From assembly GCA_903915035.1 (NCBI GenBank), contig CAIWRI010000032.1, positions 1-38,606 on the forward strand: a stretch of 38,606 nt of DNA, in the 5' to 3' direction. A program made the translations under genes and the position numbers. The notes under the pieces were generated by a model, which worked only from the letters and a program-made list of their open reading frames with translations, had not been told where the DNA came from and did no database searches. The stretch is from an uncultured Nitrosomonadales bacterium (GTDB taxonomy: Bacteria > Pseudomonadota > Gammaproteobacteria > Burkholderiales > Gallionellaceae). Of this stretch, positions 33,652-38,606 are shown piece by piece; position 1 is the first letter of the stretch; each line of letters begins with the position of its first letter.

Positions 33652-36600
33652 TCAGGATGCCTTTGATTGATGCGGAAGTATCCGGAAAGCGGCATACCAG
33701 GAAGGTAATTTTCCGGCAGGCATGGGTCTGGCAATTTCATATCCTTGACCGGATTCGCAACCCATATTAAGTAAGGCCTGATACTGCGCCTCAGTCTCAA
33801 TCCCTTCCGCTACTATGTGGAGGCCGAATGCCTGAGCCAATAAAATTATTCCCTGAACAATCGCCATGTCGCCCTTGTCTGTCAGCATATCCCGCACGAA
33901 AGACTGGTCAATCTTAAGCGTATCAACCGGCAACCCGGTTAAATAGGATAAGGAGGAATAACCCGTACCGAAATCATCCAGCGCAAAGCCAACACCCAGC
34001 TCACGACATGACTCAATAATCTCTTTTACCGTGGCAATATCATTCAGTGCTACCGTTTCCAGCACTTCAATTTGAAGCCGGCCCTCAGGCATCTGTGAAT
34101 ACCGCGCGAGTTGAACTTTCAGCAACGCTGTAAATCGTGCAGACTCAAGATGATAACCGGAGATATTGATACTCACTTCAATATCCAGGCCTCCGCGTCG
34201 CCAATGGTCAATTTGAGCTAATGCCGTCATGATCACCCATTCGCCCAGTTCAATATCGAGTTCCGTGTTTTCAATCGTGCGCAGGAATTCTGCCGGCGCC
34301 AGTAAACCTCGTTCCGGATGCCGCCAACGGATCAGGGCTTCCGCGCCGACCAACTCCTTTGTACGCAAGTTGACCTTGGGTTGGTAATGCAACTCAAACT
34401 GCTTATTCTCCAGGCCGTGGCGAATACTTTTCAGAAAATCATGTTGATCGCGGGCGCGACGATCCATTTCCGGATCATAAATATGAAAACGGTTTTTGCC
34501 CGATTGTTTAGCCACATACATGGCATGATCGGCATGACGCAATAGCATATCCGGATCCTGATTATCCAGCGGGTATAAACTGACTCCGACACTTGCGCTC
34601 AACGAAATACTTTTTCCCTTTATGGAAATAGGCAGTGCAATTGAGATAAGCATGCGTTCCAGCGTGGCCACGTATTCTTTACCTTGCTCCAGGCCCTGTA
34701 ACAGTACAACAAACTCGTCTCCGCCCAGACGGGCAACGGTATCCCCGCCGCGTATGGTATTTCCAATGCGACGAGCCACTTCAATCAGAACATGATCGCC
34801 CGCGTCATGCCCCAGTGTGTCGTTAATCTGCTTGAATCCGTCCAGATCAAGATAACAGACTGCCAGCATTTGCCGTTCTCTTGCCGTCTGTGCAATGGCC
34901 TGCTTCATGCGATCAGCCAATAGAATCCGGTTAGGAATTCCGGTTAAGGCATCGTAATGGGCAATACGGGAAAGTTCAGCCTCATGTGCTTTGATATGAC
35001 TGATATCTGAAAACCCGCCAACATATCGCAGAACGTCACCTTTGTCATCGCATACCGCCGTGATTGAAAGAAGTTCAGCATAGATTTCACCCGATTTGCG
35101 ACGGTTCCATATTTCACCGCGCCAGAGCTTATTGTCGCGTAACGCTTGCCACATCTCATCAAAAAAACTTTTTCCCTGGAGATCTGAGCTCAGCATATGC
35201 GGATTATTCCCCAGTGCTTCCTCCCGGCTGTAACCCGTTATCTGTGTAAAGGCCGCATTGACTTCGGTTATGGTGTAATTTGCATCGGTGATGATAATGG
35301 CTTCCTGGGTATTCTCGAAGACACTTGCCGTGATGAGAAGCGCTTCTTCTGTCCGTTTGCGTTCGGTAATATCGAAGAACCAGCCGAGAACAGCATCCTC
35401 GTCGCGATAACGTATGGGCATATAAGAGGCCAGCGCCCAAACCTTACCTCGACCAGGGATAAGAAATTCGATTGCCCGGTTAACAACGGATTTCCCGAGC
35501 GCCAACTCAGACAGCACATTCTCGAATTCAGCGGGGCGCACATAATATGTTTTCGGGTCAGCTACGTTGGCATGGGTGTTATTGATCAATTCCATATAGG
35601 CATTGTTATAAAACTCGATGTGGCGCGCATGTTGCGTAGCAATTCGTACCGCAATAGGACTGCTGTTCAAAATACTGAGCAATTGCAACTCATTTTCATG
35701 AATAAGATGATCCTGGCGCTTGCGTTCCGAAATATCCCGCGATGAACAGAACAAAACGGTTTGACCTTCAAGTTCATGCGGAAGCGTACTCACCTCCGTT
35801 TGAAAAATTGTGCCGTCTTTACGTTTATGTAACGTTTCGAACTGACCCCTGCTTTTTTGTTCGAATTGCGCTCTTATCCGGTCAGGAATTTTATCTTCGG
35901 CGAAATTAGCATCCCATTCGCTAATATTCATGCCGATAATTTCTTCGCGGCGGTATCCCAGCATGGCGCAGAATGAATTGCTGGTTTCAATAATATTTCC
36001 ATCCGAGTTGAGAATGTGAATGCCGTCACTGGCGTTATGCAACAGCGCCAGATTTTTTTCGCTTTCCACTTTAAGCGCAATGAGAGCCTGATTATGCTCA
36101 ACTTTGGTTCTAAGCGCCTCAATGCCATAAGCAAAGTCGGTTGCAAGCACTTTCAGGAGTTCCATTTCCTCATTGGCAAAGGCAAAGGTTTCGGCAGAAT
36201 AAATGCTCATTGCACCGATTGCCTGATCATGTACGATCAGTGGCAGCGAAAGGCACGACTGGTAACCTCGTTCGATTGCCTGATCACGCCACAGAGGCAT
36301 TTGAGGGCTTGCATGAATATCCTGAATAGCAAACGCGATTTTCGTTCTGATCGCAGTTCCGGCGGGACTTTGCCCGGAAGCCGTATTCTCCCAGCTAATT
36401 ATCGTCTCTTTCAGATAGTCTTGATCATGACCAAAGAAGGCAACAGGATGCACTGTTTTTGATACTTTATCATCAGTAAAGCCAACCCAGGCCATCAGAT
36501 AACCACCTGTATCCACCGTCAGCTGGCAAATATCTGTCAGCAGTTGCAATTCATTTTTCGCATGAATCAATACCGGGCCGGATTGACTTAACAGCCTGAA

Positions 36601-37797
36601 TGCCCGGCTGAGCTTCTTTTCCGTCTGTTCGGCCAGCTTCAGCGCCACATCACTTTGATGTTTCTGCATGCGTGAACGAATCCACCCCAACGCCATGAGC
36701 AATGTGATTGTGACCAGTAAACCGCTCGACCATACCCGGAAACGATAATGCTCATACCAGGTTTGAAACAAAACCTGACTGCCGGCCGGCAGTTCAGACA
36801 CTGCAATGTTAAAGTGATGTAACTTGCGTGCGTCAAACTGAAATTCGCTTGGCGCCACCGTGATGACAGGAATGTTGTCAGGATGCTCGCCGGCAAAAAT
36901 GCGCAACAGGATTTTTGCTGCGGCCTGTCCCTGTGCAACACCGCTGGTCAGTCTTCCGCCGACAATGCCATAGCCCATATAAAAGTCGTAGGTGCCATAG
37001 ACGGGCACTGACGAATTAGTCGAAACCATAGACGCCAAATTTGAGTAGGAAATAAAAGCACCGGCACTATCACGAGCAAACGGCATCAGCAAAACTTGCG
37101 TGTCATTGTGCAGGCTGGCCAGGCGTATGCGCATCTCAGCCAGGGTGTATTTATCCCAGAACTCGAATTGTATCTTCCCGGCAAAAGGTACGAGCATAGG
37201 TTCCAGGTCTTTGCGAATAGCCTGTCCGGTCGTTGTGCCGTCGATAATCACGACAACATGTTTCATGCCGGGATGTAACCGCCGCATAAGTGCAATCGTC
37301 TGACCCGCCTCAAAAGTCTCTGCGACACCGGTAAAGCCGCTCAATCCTGCCAGCATTTTATTTTGATAAAAGTTGACACCGGCAAATACCACAGGAACAC
37401 CGGCAAACAGCGCATCGTTGCGATATGTTCTTATAAAATCAAATGCATCGTTATCGGTGATAAGAATGGCGTCAAAGTGTGTTTTGCTGTATTTGGTTTC
37501 CAGCCATTCACGAAAATTGACCAAGTGTGCAGCATCTGCGAGCCGCTTGGTATCCATGTATTCAACATGCAACTCGATGGGATGAGCATTTTTGCTTAGT
37601 ACATCACGCATGTCCGCATTTTCATTGTCGGTCCAGTCCAGACCGTTATGGTAAGAGTTAAGCAGCAGTACGTGGGTATTTTCCTGACCCCATGCGGCAG
37701 AGATCAGGCATAAGAAAAATACCGGCAACAAGCGGTAGAGGTGTAAAAGAAGCTGAGCCTGATCCGCCTTGATTTGAAAAAAACCATCATTACTCAT
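33652..37797 (-). CDS. Large sensor: ABC_sub_bind-type periplasmic domain, GAF, three PAS, GGDEF and EAL
   Basis: A 1381-residue membrane protein. A signal-anchor (about 20-37) is followed by a periplasmic domain (40-335) of the ABC transporter substrate-binding type (PF04392-like: HVLLLNSYHNGLDWTD, FDAILITDNDAFDF, GVPVVFAGVNFY, YGTYDFYMGYGIVGGRL), then a helix at 357-374. Cytoplasmic parts are GAF (about 400-565), PAS (580-690), a second PAS-like (700-815), a third PAS (820-935), GGDEF (940-1110) and EAL (1125-1370). The cyclase motif RLGGDEF (1023-1029) and an inhibitory RGGD site (1017-1020) are present. The EAL side keeps EALIRW (1153), NISGYHL, IEVLETVALND, DDFGTGYSS, KIDQSF and AEGIET. 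AGGATAGG precedes the ATG. It probably turns a periplasmic ligand signal into c-di-GMP change. Confidence 0.92.
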   Translation of the reverse strand: MSNDGFFQIKADQAQLLLHLYRLLPVFFLCLISAAWGQENTHVLLLNSYHNGLDWTDNENADMRDVLSKNAHPIELHVEYMDTKRLADAAHLVNFREWLETKYSKTHFDAILITDNDAFDFIRTYRNDALFAGVPVVFAGVNFYQNKMLAGLSGFTGVAETFEAGQTIALMRRLHPGMKHVVVIIDGTTTGQAIRKDLEPMLVPFAGKIQFEFWDKYTLAEMRIRLASLHNDTQVLLMPFARDSAGAFISYSNLASMVSTNSSVPVYGTYDFYMGYGIVGGRLTSGVAQGQAAAKILLRIFAGEHPDNIPVITVAPSEFQFDARKLHHFNIAVSELPAGSQVLFQTWYEHYRFRVWSSGLLVTITLLMALGWIRSRMQKHQSDVALKLAEQTEKKLSRAFRLLSQSGPVLIHAKNELQLLTDICQLTVDTGGYLMAWVGFTDDKVSKTVHPVAFFGHDQDYLKETIISWENTASGQSPAGTAIRTKIAFAIQDIHASPQMPLWRDQAIERGYQSCLSLPLIVHDQAIGAMSIYSAETFAFANEEMELLKVLATDFAYGIEALRTKVEHNQALIALKVESEKNLALLHNASDGIHILNSDGNIIETSNSFCAMLGYRREEIIGMNISEWDANFAEDKIPDRIRAQFEQKSRGQFETLHKRKDGTIFQTEVSTLPHELEGQTVLFCSSRDISERKRQDHLIHENELQLLSILNSSPIAVRIATQHARHIEFYNNAYMELINNTHANVADPKTYYVRPAEFENVLSELALGKSVVNRAIEFLIPGRGKVWALASYMPIRYRDEDAVLGWFFDITERKRTEEALLITASVFENTQEAIIITDANYTITEVNAAFTQITGYSREEALGNNPHMLSSDLQGKSFFDEMWQALRDNKLWRGEIWNRRKSGEIYAELLSITAVCDDKGDVLRYVGGFSDISHIKAHEAELSRIAHYDALTGIPNRILLADRMKQAIAQTARERQMLAVCYLDLDGFKQINDTLGHDAGDHVLIEVARRIGNTIRGGDTVARLGGDEFVVLLQGLEQGKEYVATLERMLISIALPISIKGKSISLSASVGVSLYPLDNQDPDMLLRHADHAMYVAKQSGKNRFHIYDPEMDRRARDQHDFLKSIRHGLENKQFELHYQPKVNLRTKELVGAEALIRWRHPERGLLAPAEFLRTIENTELDIELGEWVIMTALAQIDHWRRGGLDIEVSINISGYHLESARFTALLKVQLARYSQMPEGRLQIEVLETVALNDIATVKEIIESCRELGVGFALDDFGTGYSSLSYLTGLPVDTLKIDQSFVRDMLTDKGDMAIVQGIILLAQAFGLHIVAEGIETEAQYQALLNMGCESGQGYEIARPMPAGKLPSWYAAFRILPHQSKAS

Positions 37798-38606
37798 ATA
37801 TCTGCCTATCCTTAGTCTGACTGCAACAGCATTAACCCGCAGCAGTCACGGGACGCCTGCCTTGCCGGGCCTGAGTGTCTCATACGCCGGTATGTTCTGC
37901 TTGGTGGAGGACGACAAAGGCAGCGAGTCACGAACGTGTCATCTATGCCGGTTGGCAGAATTCGGTGGATGTGATCTGTAAAGCTGTCTGTTTGATTATG
38001 CACCGGCAATCCCTTTGCTGCTATCGGGAAATCCCTATGGTTATCTAAGTACTTTTTTGGTGCTGCCAAGTTATGCCGAACCGGAAATTTGCTTACCGGT
38101 GTTACGCCGTAACAACAGTTCTGCTTAAATTGATCACACATAAATTTTATGCAATCACCAAAGGAACAACTTCGCCGGGGCTGCCCGGTAGCAGGTTCCT
38201 TTTGCTGCGTCCAGGTAACATTTTTTGATGCGCATAAACTTCGTTTGCAGCCAACAAAGAAAATAGCAAAGGCAACCGCCCGCCCGTGCCTGCCGATATA
38301 GAAGTCTCTATTGCTGCAGGCGGAGTGCCCTCGATACAGGCAAGCAGGCGAAGCTGCGGAACTCGCACGATCAGCAGCACGGCCACTCAATACACTGTTG
38401 GCTCAGCCAACTTACGCGTTTTTGTTTAGCCAAAGCTGTTGCCTGATATTGCAAGGCAACGCATTTTCATCCAACAACTCCGCTGTTTGCTGCCTATCTT
38501 CGGCGGCGCTCAGGGGGTGAGACGGATACGCCTTGCGCAGAAAAAATCCGGTCTTATAACCACTTTACGAAAGTCCTACCAATCTCTGCGTAACATCAGT
38601 TACTTA
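37798..38606. other. Gene-free stretch at the right edge
   Basis: I can support no gene in 809 bp. Reading frames here are Cys/Arg-rich and resemble no family. Small perfect hairpins are seen: ACCGG/CCGGT (38080-38100), GTTAC/GTAAC (38101-38113), GTTGGCT/AGCCAAC (38397-38411) and GTTGCCT/AGGCAAC (38438-38460). The 20-bp dispersed repeat ends the window. The promoter of the large sensor should lie near 37800-37900, but I found no convincing boxes. Confidence 0.45.
38587..38606 (+). repeat. 20-bp dispersed repeat, copy 2
   Basis: TGCGTAACATCAGTTACTTA, 18 of 20 identical to 27486-27505 in the same orientation. The window ends inside or at the end of it, so its true length is unknown. Confidence 0.5.

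Noticed and set aside
38147-38386. Minus-strand 79-codon frame with a hydrophobic start
   Set aside because: It overlaps another spurious frame, has no ribosome-binding site and matches no family I know.
37812-38390. Minus-strand 192-codon frame upstream of the large sensor gene
   Set aside because: Composition is rich in Cys, Arg and Ser with no recognisable domain, and no ribosome-binding site was seen.

Overview
The window looks like a chromosomal segment of a betaproteobacterium, most likely of the Nitrosomonadales (Gallionella/Sideroxydans/Nitrosomonas-like). This is inferred from gene content and order: a tkt-gap-pgk-pyk-fba carbon cluster, the ntrX-ntrY-DUF4390-rsmB-fmt-def block, the divergent LysM-dprA-smg-topA block and the pilT-pilU pair. 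No rRNA or tRNA gene, CRISPR array, replication origin or complete mobile element was recognised.

Layout. (1) 1-195 is the end of an IS66-family element, with the start of its TnpA gene running off the left edge. (2) 445-1380 (+) encodes a secreted DUF3494 (ice-binding-like) protein with a PEP-CTERM sorting tail; three direct repeats lie upstream and its start codon is doubtful. (3) 1754-4998 (-) is a four-gene PhnD-PhnC-PhnE-PhnE type ABC importer operon. (4) 5289-12296 (-) is tkt-gap-pgk-pyk-fba, serving glycolysis/gluconeogenesis and, in an autotroph, the Calvin cycle. It carries two heptamer tandem-repeat arrays, one of them part of a long stem-loop between gap and pgk, and ends at a strong terminator. 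(5) 12463-18563 (-) is def, fmt, rsmB, a DUF4390 gene, ntrY and a short ntrX-like regulator that lacks the sigma-54 AAA+ domain. (6) 18653-24407 (+) is a LysM protein, dprA, smg and topA. (7) yggS (-) converges on topA and diverges from pilT-pilU (+). (8) 27844-30666 (+) is a membrane PAS-GGDEF-EAL protein. (9) 30728-37797 (-) holds a THUMP RNA methyltransferase, a HemJ/CopD-like membrane protein, an AEC permease, an HsdS remnant and a 1381-residue sensor (ABC_sub_bind-GAF-PAS-PAS-PAS-GGDEF-EAL). (10) 37798-38606 has no gene I can support.

How they fit together: most of the window is core metabolism (carbon flux, protein N-terminal processing, rRNA modification, DNA topology and uptake). The surface and signalling layer (PEP-CTERM protein, type IV pilus retraction motors, two c-di-GMP enzymes) suggests a switch between motility and attachment. 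Accessory material is limited to the IS66 end, the HsdS fragment and several intergenic repeats. I see no new multi-gene defence or biosynthetic system. The most unusual items are the heptamer stem-loop between gap and pgk, the AAA-less NtrX, the direct repeats and start codon of the DUF3494 gene, and the sensor that joins an ABC-type binding domain to c-di-GMP output.
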